Shown one piece after another: positions 6,617 to 13,857 of a DNA stretch of 16,057 nt. How positions within the stretch are numbered: position 1 is the first letter of the stretch; each line of letters begins with the position of its first letter. The stretch is from Ignavibacteria bacterium (lineage in GTDB: Bacteria > Bacteroidota > Ignavibacteria > Kapaibacteriales > UBA4661). Under the pieces are notes generated by a model, which worked only from the letters and a program-made list of their open reading frames with translations, was not told the origin of the DNA and made no database searches. Location of the stretch: assembly GCA_013298375.1 (NCBI GenBank), contig JAAFHM010000046.1:1-16057 (forward strand). The letters run 5' to 3'. Position numbers and translations under genes: made by a program.

Positions 6617-7555
6617 ATGGCACGAGTTCTTATCACTGGTGGTGCAGGTTTTCTGGGTTCGCATCTTTGCGAACGATTTTTAAACGAAGGTTTTGATGTT
6701 ATCTGCATGGATAATTTCATTACCGGAAATCCTGATAATATCGCACACTTGATTGGCAATCCCCATTTTCAGTTCGTCAAGCACGACGTAACGGAGTACA
6801 TCTATGTTGCCGGAGAACTAGACCACATCTTGCATTTCGCCTCACCCGCCTCCCCGATTGATTATATGAAAGTGCCGATACAAACGCTCAAGGTTGGTTC
6901 GCTCGGAACACACAAAGCCCTGGGATTGGCAAAGGCAAAAAAGGCGCGATTTCTTATTGCTTCGACAAGCGAAGTCTATGGTGACCCGCTTGTACATCCG
7001 CAGGAAGAGTCATATTGGGGGAATGTCAACCCGATTGGTGTGCGAGGTGTCTATGACGAAGCAAAGCGCTTTGCAGAGGCAATGACGATGGCATACCATC
7101 GCTATCATGGTGTGGAAACGCGGCTTTTGCGCATTTTCAACACCTACGGACCTCGCATGAGAATCAATGACGGGCGAGCCATTCCCGCCTTTATGTCCCA
7201 GGCGCTTCGTGGCGAGCCTTTAACGGTCTTTGGTGATGGCTCTCAGACGCGCTCGGTGTGCTATGTGGATGACCTTGTCGAAGGCATTTATCGCTTGCTT
7301 TTGTCGGATGAGACCGACCCCGTGAATATCGGTAACCCCGATGAAATCACGATGTTGGACTTGGCAAAAGAAATTCTGGAAATCACGGGAAGCAAAAGTG
7401 AAATTGTTTTCAAGCCACTGCCCGAAGACGACCCCAAAATTCGCCAGCCCAATATTGACCGTGCAAAGCGTATTCTTGGCTGGGAGCCGCGTGTGAGTAG
7501 GCGCGAAGGGCTTTTGAAAACAATGGAATATTTCCGCAAAGAGATTCTTGGTTGA
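6617..7555 (+). CDS. uxs: UDP-glucuronate decarboxylase (UDP-xylose synthase), extended SDR family
   Basis: This NAD-dependent enzyme oxidises and decarboxylates UDP-glucuronate to UDP-xylose (or its 4-keto intermediate) for polysaccharide or glycan synthesis in the cytoplasm. The 312 residues start MARVLITGGAGFLGSHL with the Rossmann glycine motif at 8-14 and the ribose-binding Asp at 32 (CMDNF). The decarboxylase-specific stretches are FASPASPIDY, STSEVYGDP (116-124), HPQEESYWGNVNPIG, YDEAKR with the catalytic Y146 and K150, RIFNTYGPRM and FGDGSQTRSVCYVDDL. The combination of PASPIDY with YWGNVNPIG separates this from UDP-glucose 4-epimerases and dTDP-glucose 4,6-dehydratases. The start at 6617 was chosen because the frame extends upstream into the preceding gene without any family similarity. 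No UDP-glucose dehydrogenase or glycosyltransferase lies nearby. A strong terminator follows at once. Confidence 0.93.
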   Translation: MARVLITGGAGFLGSHLCERFLNEGFDVICMDNFITGNPDNIAHLIGNPHFQFVKHDVTEYIYVAGELDHILHFASPASPIDYMKVPIQTLKVGSLGTHKALGLAKAKKARFLIASTSEVYGDPLVHPQEESYWGNVNPIGVRGVYDEAKRFAEAMTMAYHRYHGVETRLLRIFNTYGPRMRINDGRAIPAFMSQALRGEPLTVFGDGSQTRSVCYVDDLVEGIYRLLLSDETDPVNIGNPDEITMLDLAKEILEITGSKSEIVFKPLPEDDPKIRQPNIDRAKRILGWEPRVSRREGLLKTMEYFRKEILG

Positions 7556-7576
7556 TAATTGCCATGATTTTACAAC

Positions 7577-7620
7577 AAAAAGGTCGTTGAAAACTCACGT
7601 TTCAACGGCTTTTTTGTTGT
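7577..7620 (+). terminator. strong rho-independent terminator after uxs
   Basis: CGTTGAAA (7585-7592) pairs perfectly with TTTCAACG (7600-7607), the stem extends by further pairs (TGG side against GCT side with one G-U), and it is followed by a T run (7610-7615). The left side starts with an A run, so it could work on both strands. It lies 21 bases after the uxs stop codon and closes the thiolase-unknown-uxs block. Confidence 0.9.
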
Positions 7621-7677
7621 GATGCGAAACCTGCTTTGACAACGAAAATTTACCGTTCCTACCTCTGCCCCATTATC

Positions 7678-8367
7678 ATGAACACTTCATCATTACAAGA
7701 ACCCTACATTATCACTCACGTCGTTGCCCAAAAGAAAAATCCCTCGCGGTGTTCGGTGTTTATCAATGGGGAATTTGCTTTTGGTTGCACACTCGACACA
7801 ACGCTGCGCTTTGGCTTGACCAAAGGAAAACAGCTTGCCAAACACGATATAGAGCGGCTTCAAGAGCAGGAAGATATTATTGCTCTCAAGCAAACCGCCC
7901 TTCGCTATGCCACGTACAAATCCCGCACTGCCGCAGAGGTTCGGCGAAAAATGCTTGAAAAAGATTTCGCCCCCGAAGAAGCCGACTACGCTGTGCAGTT
8001 TCTGGAAGAGTTTGGTTACGTCAATGACCGCAAATATGCGGCGGCGTTCATTCAAGAAATCATGCAGCGCAAACCTGCCGGCGAAAGCCGCTTGCGACAA
8101 GAACTGCTCAAACGCGGCATTTCCAAGCATGATATTGATGACGCATTCGCCGAAGCGTTTCCCCCGGAAACCGCACGTGATAATGCTTTCAAGAGTGCGC
8201 TCGCGGCAGCAGAGAAAAAATTACGTTCCTTGGAACGCAAAGAACCTCAAAAGCGCAAACAAGCGCTTATCGGCTATTTACAACGCCAAGGGTTTGCATG
8301 GGAAGTCATTAAAAGTGTCCTTGCAGAGGTTTTGCAGGATGGCAACGATGCCGATATGGAAGAATAG
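7678..8367 (+). CDS. recX: RecX regulatory protein
   Basis: RecX binds RecA filaments and modulates homologous recombination and the SOS response. The 229-residue protein shows the N-terminal strand segment common to longer RecX proteins (IITHVVAQKKNPSRCSVFINGEFAFG, roughly residues 11-36), then three-helix repeats: ALRYATYKSRTAAEVRRKML (75-93), FLEEFGYVNDRKYAAAFIQ (108-126), and AGESRLRQELLKRGISKHDID (134-154), followed by a third, more divergent unit (YLQRQGFAWEVIKSVL, 200-215). The G-x-x-R-(L/I)-x-x-E-L-x-x-(K/R)-G-I signature is clear. The start at 7678 is preferred over an in-frame TTG at 7636. recA is not in the window, so the common recA-recX pairing is not seen here. The gene is convergent with holB; only 34 bases separate their stops. 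Confidence 0.93.
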   Translation: MNTSSLQEPYIITHVVAQKKNPSRCSVFINGEFAFGCTLDTTLRFGLTKGKQLAKHDIERLQEQEDIIALKQTALRYATYKSRTAAEVRRKMLEKDFAPEEADYAVQFLEEFGYVNDRKYAAAFIQEIMQRKPAGESRLRQELLKRGISKHDIDDAFAEAFPPETARDNAFKSALAAAEKKLRSLERKEPQKRKQALIGYLQRQGFAWEVIKSVLAEVLQDGNDADMEE

Positions 8368-8401
8368 TTTTTGTTGGATAATTAGCCCAAATCCCGCACC
8401 A

Positions 8402-9583
8402 TTACAATGCTCGGTATAAAATTCGCCGTACTTCCAGCGCCAACGTTGTCAGAATCAGGGTTGCATTCACATTTCGCCGAAGCCGCTCTATGGCTTGTTC
8501 GATAGCACGAGCGGCGGCATCTAAATTCCCACTCACGCCAAAACGTCCCACAAAGCGCTTCAAATCTTCGATTTGGTCAATATTGATAATCGTGTCCTCG
8601 CGCTCTGAGACCGAAAGCGCGTAAGCATCACGTATCCACGTCAGAAGAAGAATCAGCATCCGCTCCAATTTCGTGCGGTCGCGGTCGGCACTGCCTTTAC
8701 CAACGAGTGCTTCGAGTTCGTAGGTGAATTTCTGCACAAAGCGCGGTGTTAGCATCAGCCGCAGTAAATTCACAATCTCTATCCGTAGTTGGCGTAAATC
8801 CTCGCCTAAAAGCTCGGTTGCTTTAGAATAACTCCCGTCGGCAAGTCTGGCGGCAAGCCTTGCTTCCTCAAGCGGAATGTGGTGCTGTGCCACAAGCGCA
8901 TTGGCAATATCTTCGTCGAACAGCGCATCACAGCGTATTTGCTGGCAGCGCGAGAGAATGGTGGAAAGCAGTTGTTCGCGGCGTGAAGTGGTGAGAATGA
9001 TGGTTACTTGCGAAGACGGCTCTTCCAATGTTTTCAAAAAAGCATTGGCGGCTTCTTGGTTCATCGCATCGGCTTCCGAGATAATAACGAAGCGCCGTCC
9101 GCGTTGCGAAGAACTCATCGAAATTTGCTTTTTGACCTCGCGGATAGATGCAATGCGGATTTGTGCAGCATTGGGAATGGCAATATTGTGATAAGGATTG
9201 GCGGCTTTTATCTTGAGTTGCTCTTGAATCAGATGGATTTGGTCATCGGAAAGTTTGAGAATCGGTGAGGTTCCCATTCCGCCGTCTTTATCGCTGGAAG
9301 CGGCTTTGGCGGCTGGCAGCGAGAAAATAAATTGAATATTGGGGTGCTGTATGTGTGCGGCTTGGTGACAGCTTTTGCACGTGCCGCAGGCTTCGATGAT
9401 GCCTTCGGCATTATTGCGCGGCTGCTCACAATTCATCACCTTCGCAAACTCTAGTGCTAATGCGTCTTTACCGATGCCCTCAGCGCCCCAAAAGCAGTAC
9501 GCATGAGCAATGCGCTTCTCGGCAATCGCTCTGGTGAGAATATTTTTAACACGATGTTGACCGATGATATTGTGCCAAGCCAT
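8402..9583 (-). CDS. holB: DNA polymerase III delta' subunit (clamp loader)
   Basis: Delta' is the stator of the clamp loader that opens and loads the sliding clamp during replication. The 393-residue product begins MAWHNIIGQHRVKNILTRAI, the usual start of bacterial delta' proteins; longer starts up to 9706 add 41 unrelated residues and overlap the region before pgk. The P-loop reads GAEGIGKDALA (33-43): the lysine is kept but the next Ser/Thr is Asp, as expected of a subunit that need not hydrolyse ATP. The zinc module is C52 and C66-x2-C69-x2-C72. The Walker-B-like stretch is ISEADAMNQEAANAFLKTLEEP (168-189) and the sensor-1/SRC motif is TILSRCQQIRC (208-218). The C-terminal collar helices end in LALEVRRILYRAL. 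It is divergent from pgk and convergent with recX. Confidence 0.93.
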   Translation of the reverse strand: MAWHNIIGQHRVKNILTRAIAEKRIAHAYCFWGAEGIGKDALALEFAKVMNCEQPRNNAEGIIEACGTCKSCHQAAHIQHPNIQFIFSLPAAKAASSDKDGGMGTSPILKLSDDQIHLIQEQLKIKAANPYHNIAIPNAAQIRIASIREVKKQISMSSSQRGRRFVIISEADAMNQEAANAFLKTLEEPSSQVTIILTTSRREQLLSTILSRCQQIRCDALFDEDIANALVAQHHIPLEEARLAARLADGSYSKATELLGEDLRQLRIEIVNLLRLMLTPRFVQKFTYELEALVGKGSADRDRTKLERMLILLLTWIRDAYALSVSEREDTIINIDQIEDLKRFVGRFGVSGNLDAAARAIEQAIERLRRNVNATLILTTLALEVRRILYRAL

Positions 9584-9667
9584 AAGGACGAAGGAAAATG
9601 AAGAAAGTACGCACTCAAAATACGGGTTCTGGGCGTAAAAATTCAGTAAAAAGTGCCATGCTTCCCG

Positions 9668-9675
9668 TATATTTG
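9668..9675 (+). promoter_or_regulatory. possible -7 promoter element for pgk
   Basis: TATATTTG matches the Bacteroidota -7 consensus TAnnTTTG exactly and lies 51 bases before the pgk start, in the 143-base divergent space between holB and pgk. No good TTTG -33 element sits 19-21 bases upstream (TTCA lies 22 bases away), so support is weak. Confidence 0.25.
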
Positions 9676-9726
9676 TGTTCACAAAAACCAATTCACTCTT
9701 TATCAACCTCTCTTCTTCAAGCCTTT

Positions 9727-10917
9727 ATGATTCACTCCATTGACCAACTCGACCTTGCCGGAAAACGTGTTCTGGTACGTGTAGATTTCAATGTGCCGCA
9801 AGATGACACGGGTGCTATCACCGACGATATTCGCATACGCGAGTCGCTCCCAACGATTCAAAAAATTGTTTCTTCCGGCGGTAGAGCAATTTTGATGTCG
9901 CATTTGGGTCGTCCGAAGGGCAAAGTGAACGCAAAATATTCCTTAAAGCCAGCAGCAGAGCGCCTTGCAGAACTTCTCGGCAAACCCGTGAAAATGGCTC
10001 CCGACTGCATTGGCGATGAGGTTGGTAAAATGGTTGCGCTCATGGAAGATGGCGATGTCGTATTGCTTGAGAACGTCCGATTTTATGCTCAAGAGGAAGA
10101 AAATGAAGACGATTTTTCCCGCAAACTTGCCGCTTTGGGCGACGTGTATGTGAACGATGCTTTTGGCTCTGCACACCGCGCACACGCTAGCACGCATGGC
10201 GTGACGAAATACATCACCAAGCGGGCTGCCGGCTATTTGATGCAAAAAGAACTCAAGTATTTGGGCGATGCCGTAGCACAGCCCGTGCGCCCTTTCACCG
10301 CGATTTTGGGCGGCTCAAAAATTTCCGGTAAAATTGATGTCATTACCAACTTGCTTGATAAATGCGATACAATCTTGGTTGGCGGCGGTATGATCTTTAC
10401 GTTTTTCAAAGCAATGGGCAAAGAAATCGGTGACTCGCTTGTAGAAGAAGATAAAATCGAATTGGCAAAAGAAATCATTGCCAACGCTAAAGCAAAAAAT
10501 ATCAATTTCATGCTTCCCACCGATGCTATCGTTGCCGATGCCTTCAGCAATGATGCGGCTCGGAAGACGGTGAGCATTGACGGCATTGAAAAAGGCTGGC
10601 GCGGTTTGGATATTGGTGCGGAGTCCATTGCTGCTTTTTCTAAGGCTATTACCACCTCGAAAACCGTTGTCTGGAATGGCCCGATGGGCGTGTTTGAAAT
10701 GAGCAATTTCGCTGCCGGAACCAAAGCCGTCGCCGATGCACTTGCCGAAGCAACCAAACACGGCGCGGTGACGATTGTCGGCGGTGGTGATTCTGCGGCA
10801 GCGATTGAGCAATTTGGCTTAGTCAAGGCTGTGAGTCACGTTTCAACGGGTGGCGGCGCTTCGTTGGAGTTTTTGGAAGGGAAAGAATTGCCGGGCGTGG
10901 CGGCGTTGGATAGTTAA
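9727..10917 (+). CDS. pgk: phosphoglycerate kinase
   Basis: This cytoplasmic glycolytic and gluconeogenic enzyme transfers phosphate between 1,3-bisphosphoglycerate and ADP. At 396 residues it has normal length. Marks in order are KRVLVRVDFNVP (13-24), SHLGRPKG (58-65), LLENVRFYAQEE, DVYVNDAFGSAHRAHAST (the substrate-binding His/Arg region), ILGGSKISGKI, the nucleotide-binding WNGPMGVFE, IVGGGDSAA, and the closing HVSTGGGASLEFLEG. All catalytic arginines expected from the family motifs are present. The start at 9727 (MIHSIDQLDLAGK) matches the family N-terminus; the frame is open 43 codons further upstream but without similarity. The gene stands alone: neither gap nor tpiA is adjacent. The start has no Shine-Dalgarno sequence. 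Confidence 0.97.
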   Translation: MIHSIDQLDLAGKRVLVRVDFNVPQDDTGAITDDIRIRESLPTIQKIVSSGGRAILMSHLGRPKGKVNAKYSLKPAAERLAELLGKPVKMAPDCIGDEVGKMVALMEDGDVVLLENVRFYAQEEENEDDFSRKLAALGDVYVNDAFGSAHRAHASTHGVTKYITKRAAGYLMQKELKYLGDAVAQPVRPFTAILGGSKISGKIDVITNLLDKCDTILVGGGMIFTFFKAMGKEIGDSLVEEDKIELAKEIIANAKAKNINFMLPTDAIVADAFSNDAARKTVSIDGIEKGWRGLDIGAESIAAFSKAITTSKTVVWNGPMGVFEMSNFAAGTKAVADALAEATKHGAVTIVGGGDSAAAIEQFGLVKAVSHVSTGGGASLEFLEGKELPGVAALDS

Positions 10918-10999
10918 GCCAAGCAATGATTCTGCCTCTTCTCCGTCTTGAGAGATAACGCAGAACAATTTTCCTTTCGACCATTTTCCTTGTTGCTTC

Positions 11000-11953
11000 A
11001 TGGCAAACTATTCTTTTCGCAGCAATTATAGCGGAGGCTTTAGCGGTGGAGGCGGTTTTTCGCTCTTTACGCCTGTCATCAAAATGCTACTCATTACCAA
11101 TGTTGCCGTTTTTGTGGCGCAATACCTCTTTTTGGGCTTTTTGACCATAGGCGGAATGTCGGTACAGCGTCTTGTGATGACGTATTTTGCCTTGCAGCCC
11201 GTTGAAACAGGCTTCTTTTACCCTTGGCAGCTTATTTCGTACCAATTCATGCACGGCGGTTTGTGGCATTTGTTTTTCAATATGCTGGCGTTGTGGATGT
11301 TTGGTTCAGAATTAGAATCTATCTGGGGTTCACGGCGTTTTCTCATATTTTATCTGCTTGCAGGTATTGGTGCCGGATTAGCGCAAATCGGCGTGAGTTC
11401 GCTGTTTCCGGGTTATGGTGGTCCGACGGTTGGCGCATCGGGCGCTATTCAAGGCGTGATGATTGCGTTTGGCTTTATGTTTCCCGACCGCCCTATCCTC
11501 ATGTTTCCGATATTTTTCCCCATTCCGGCAAAGATTTTTGTCCTGATTTGGATTGGTATTGACCTCATTTCGGGCTTAATGGGCAGCGATGGCGTGGCGC
11601 ATTTTGCTCACTTAGGCGGCGCATTAACAGGTTATTTACTACTCCGCTACGGCGATCAAGTAGGAATTTTCGGCTTTTTTGACAAAATACGTGATTTGCT
11701 CAGTGGCGGTGGCGGGCGCAAGGTTTTTAGCAACAAGCGTAAAATCTATGACATTCGTGAAATCAACGGCTATGGACAAAAACAAGAATCTGGTGTTTCG
11801 TCATGGTTTCGCGCAAAAACAAGTTCCGACGGCAATCGTACCATTACGCAAGAAGAAATAGACAGCATTTTGGATAAAATCGCCAAAACAGGATATGGAA
11901 GTCTTTCGGAAGAGGAAAAGCGTATACTCATGGAAGCGAGTAAGAAATTATGA
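11000..11953 (+). CDS. rhomboid-family intramembrane serine protease with C-terminal cytosolic extension
   Basis: This is an integral membrane protease that cuts transmembrane segments. The 317-residue protein has about six hydrophobic segments between residues 26 and 217. The active-site pieces are complete: H85 and H90 with N94 in SYQFMHGGLWHLFFNMLALWMFG region (80-102), the catalytic serine S147 in GASGAI, and the catalytic histidine H204 in HFAHLGGALTG. ESIWGSRRF after the second segment is the typical L1-loop/WR-type motif. The N-terminus is Gly/Ser-rich (FSGGGGF). After the membrane part comes a soluble tail with a small helical domain, ITQEEIDSILDKIAKTGYGSLSEEEKRILMEASKKL (about 282-317, in pieces), the C-terminal domain I know as DUF6576 in Bacteroidota and relatives. 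The substrate is unknown. It follows pgk by 82 bases on the same strand and may be co-transcribed. Confidence 0.94.
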   Translation: MANYSFRSNYSGGFSGGGGFSLFTPVIKMLLITNVAVFVAQYLFLGFLTIGGMSVQRLVMTYFALQPVETGFFYPWQLISYQFMHGGLWHLFFNMLALWMFGSELESIWGSRRFLIFYLLAGIGAGLAQIGVSSLFPGYGGPTVGASGAIQGVMIAFGFMFPDRPILMFPIFFPIPAKIFVLIWIGIDLISGLMGSDGVAHFAHLGGALTGYLLLRYGDQVGIFGFFDKIRDLLSGGGGRKVFSNKRKIYDIREINGYGQKQESGVSSWFRAKTSSDGNRTITQEEIDSILDKIAKTGYGSLSEEEKRILMEASKKL

Positions 11954-11966
11954 ACGTACTCTAAAG

Positions 11967-12082
11967 TCAATGTCATTAAGTTAAGAAAATTGGAGTGCAA
12001 ATGAAATTTGCGTACGTGAGGAGCGAACTGCGTCCGCACTCCTGTTTGGACGATAATTTCTTCCTTAGTTTAATGACATTGA
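11967..12082. repeat. 116-base nested inverted repeat, MITE-like
   Basis: The outer arms are TCAATGTCATTAA at 11967-11979 and its exact complement at 12070-12082. After two mismatches the arms continue to match through TAAG and AAATT. Further in, GGAGTGC (11992-11998) faces GCACTCC (12036-12042). Inside lies GCAAAT/ATTTGC (11997-12011), another small palindrome. The whole would fold into one long, interrupted stem. It fills nearly the whole space between the rhomboid gene (ends 11953) and hicA (starts 12106). I see no clear target-site duplication at its borders. It may be a MITE, a bidirectional transcription barrier, or an extended operator for hicAB. Confidence 0.75.
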
Positions 12083-12105
12083 TATTGAACCTCAGTCTAT
12101 ACCAA

Positions 12106-12309
12106 ATGCCACAAAAAATCCGTGAATTGAAAGCACAACTCGCTCAAGCAGGATTTGAGCATCGAAACGGCAAAGGCAGCCACACTGTTTGGTCGCATCC
12201 TCTTTTAAGTCAACCGATTGTTCTTGCTGGAAAAGACGGCAGCGATGCAAAATTCTACCAAGAAAAACTTGTCCGTTCAGCAATTTCTATCGCGAAAGGA
12301 AAATACTAA
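12106..12309 (+). CDS. hicA: HicA-type toxin (mRNA interferase)
   Basis: HicA toxins are small dsRBD-fold ribonucleases that cut mRNA and are held in check by HicB. The 67-residue protein starts MPQKIRELKAQLAQAGF, then has the family core NGKGSHTVW with the likely catalytic H26, and the C-terminal helix QEKLVRSAISIA. Length and layout are those of short HicA proteins. The frame is open further upstream into the inverted repeat, but similarity starts at 12106. The stop TAA overlaps the ATG of hicB by one base, so the two are translationally coupled, with toxin first as is usual for this family. No Shine-Dalgarno sequence precedes hicA (ACCAAATG). The catalytic residue and fold appear intact, so activity is plausible. 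Confidence 0.88.
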   Translation: MPQKIRELKAQLAQAGFEHRNGKGSHTVWSHPLLSQPIVLAGKDGSDAKFYQEKLVRSAISIAKGKY

Positions 12310-12524
12310 TGCCGCATTATTCTATGATTATTCAATGGTCAGACGAAGACAATGCTTTTGTAGTCTCTCTGCCAGAGTTTGCTTTTTGCAAGACACATGG
12401 CGACTCTTACGAAGAGGCTGTGCAAAATGCTCAGGAAATGATAGCGGCACTGGTTGAATTTTACCAGATTCAGAATAAGTCTTTGCCTGAGCCACAAGCA
12501 TTTTCAATGCCCAGCCTCGTCTGA
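12309..12524 (+). CDS. hicB: HicB-type antitoxin, short form without a visible DNA-binding domain
   Basis: HicB antitoxins bind and block HicA. The 71-residue protein shows the partial RNase-H-like HicB fold: YSMIIQWSDEDNAFVVSLPEF (residues 4-24), HGDSYEEAVQNAQEMIAALVEFY (30-52) and the closing PEPQ. Many HicB proteins have an additional helix-turn-helix or ribbon-helix-helix C-terminal domain for autoregulation; here the protein ends directly after the HicB fold. The start at 12309 (TAATG overlap with the hicA stop) is supported by AAAGGA 9-14 bases upstream, one of the few good ribosome-binding sites in the window. The residue motif usually read as PG (LPELPG) is FAFCKT here. Confidence 0.88.
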   Translation: MPHYSMIIQWSDEDNAFVVSLPEFAFCKTHGDSYEEAVQNAQEMIAALVEFYQIQNKSLPEPQAFSMPSLV

Positions 12525-12577
12525 AATCTCATTTCTAACAAACTCAAATAATCATTCCTTCACCGAATTTTTTCACT

Positions 12578-13729
12578 ATGTCCACAACCTTCGATTTGCC
12601 CGTCATGAACGGCAAAAATGGCACACACGAACAGCCCTACGCCACTGCCCCTTTCCGCCGCAGAAAATCTCGCGCTGTGATGGTCGGTGGTGTTCAAATC
12701 GGCGGTAATGCGCCGATTAGCGTTCAGACCATGACCAAAACCAAAACCTCCGATGTCAAAGCCACACTCGACCAAATCCACCGTTGCCATGAAGCAGGGG
12801 TAGATATTGTGCGGGTTACGATTAACGACAAACACGCTGCCGAGGCTATTGCTGACATCGTAAAAGGTTCGCCTGTGCCGCTTGTGGCAGATATTCACTT
12901 CAATCACGTTTTTGCGATTAAAGCGCTTGAAGCGGGTGTTGCCAAAGTGCGTATCAATCCGGGCAATATCGGCTCGAAAGAGCGTATTCACGAGGTTCTG
13001 TCGAAAGCAAAAGAACGCCAAGTACCGATTCGTATTGGCGTAAATTCGGGTTCGCTTGAAGAAGATATTTTGGAAAAACATGGTTATCCTACGCCCGAAG
13101 CACTGTTTGAAAGTGCTATGCGCCATGCGGGAATCGCGGCGGATTTTGGATTTGATGATGTAATTATCTCGGTAAAATCTACCGACGTGCGGCTTATGAT
13201 TGAAGCGTATCGTATGCTTGCCGAGCGCACCGATTTCCCATTGCACTTAGGCGTTACCGAAGCCGGAACGACTCGCGTTGGTACGATTAAATCCGCCGTT
13301 GGCATCGGAACACTTCTCGCAGAAGGAATCGGCGATACGATCCGCGTGTCGCTTACTGACGAGCCGGAAAAAGAGGTGGAGGTTGGAAAAGAAATCCTGC
13401 GTTCGCTTGGTATGGCGCAGCGTAGCGTGGAAATCATCGCTTGCCCCACGTGCGGGCGCTTGGAAGTAGATTTATTCAGCATCACCAATCAACTCGAAGA
13501 AGCCGTTAAAGGCATCAAAAAACCCGTTAAAGTAGCACTGTTGGGCTGCGTGGTCAATGGTCCCGGCGAAGCCAGCGAAGCAGACATCGGTATTGCGGCT
13601 GGCAAGGGCGTAGCAATCCTCTACCGCAAAGGTGTGGTTGTTCGCAAAATCAAAGAAGAGGAAATCGTCTCGGCATTGTTGGAGGAAATTCAGAATTTCG
13701 TGCCGAGTGAAGAAGCTGCCCATGCTTGA
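12578..13729 (+). CDS. ispG: 4-hydroxy-3-methylbut-2-en-1-yl diphosphate synthase
   Basis: IspG (GcpE) is the [4Fe-4S] enzyme of the MEP pathway that reductively opens methylerythritol cyclodiphosphate to HMBPP, so this organism makes isoprenoids by the MEP route. The 383-residue product is the short, two-domain bacterial form. Marks are RRKSRAVMVGGVQIGGNAPISVQTM (28-52, in pieces), ADIHFNH (104-110), VRINPGNIG, IRIGVNSGSLEED, LHLGVTEAGT, GDTIRVSLT and the cluster-binding IIACPTCGRLEVD with C289 and C292, then LLGCVVNGPGEASEAD with C324 and E331 as the third Cys and Glu ligands. The N-terminal 25 residues are poorly conserved; the start at 12578 (TTTTTCACTATG) fits other starts here. It lies 53 bases after hicB. 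Confidence 0.97.
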   Translation: MSTTFDLPVMNGKNGTHEQPYATAPFRRRKSRAVMVGGVQIGGNAPISVQTMTKTKTSDVKATLDQIHRCHEAGVDIVRVTINDKHAAEAIADIVKGSPVPLVADIHFNHVFAIKALEAGVAKVRINPGNIGSKERIHEVLSKAKERQVPIRIGVNSGSLEEDILEKHGYPTPEALFESAMRHAGIAADFGFDDVIISVKSTDVRLMIEAYRMLAERTDFPLHLGVTEAGTTRVGTIKSAVGIGTLLAEGIGDTIRVSLTDEPEKEVEVGKEILRSLGMAQRSVEIIACPTCGRLEVDLFSITNQLEEAVKGIKKPVKVALLGCVVNGPGEASEADIGIAAGKGVAILYRKGVVVRKIKEEEIVSALLEEIQNFVPSEEAAHA

Positions 13730-13800
13730 TATAAAGGGTAATTCACAAGAAATGAAAAGGAACTCATAAAGCATTCACTGAAAATTCATTGTTGTTTGCG

Positions 13801-13808
13801 TAACTTTG
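13801..13808 (+). promoter_or_regulatory. possible -7 promoter element for the BON-domain gene
   Basis: TAACTTTG matches the Bacteroidota -7 consensus TAnnTTTG and lies 50 bases before the ATG at 13858, in an AT-rich leader. The -33 position holds only ACTG rather than TTTG, so support is partial. Confidence 0.3.
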
Positions 13809-13857
13809 TGGGCTATTCAAATTACTCTATTTTTTATCATCGTAAGGATTCCACAGT

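Noticed and set aside
8402..9583. Calling the minus-strand ATPase-like gene DnaX (gamma/tau)
   Set aside because: The P-loop has Asp after the Lys, the N-terminus is of the delta' type and the length (393) fits HolB; the zinc module is shared by both families and does not decide.
9598..9726. N-terminal extension of pgk (43 codons)
   Set aside because: No similarity to pgk, overlaps the divergent promoter region and contains the TATATTTG element.
10233..10826. 197-codon open frame on the minus strand opposite pgk
   Set aside because: Antisense to conserved pgk motifs, composition rich in Ser/Ala/Pro as expected from a shadow frame.
12560..13246. 228-codon open frame on the minus strand opposite ispG
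   Set aside because: It lies fully antisense to a clear ispG with all catalytic cysteines and its translation resembles no family; it is a codon-bias shadow.
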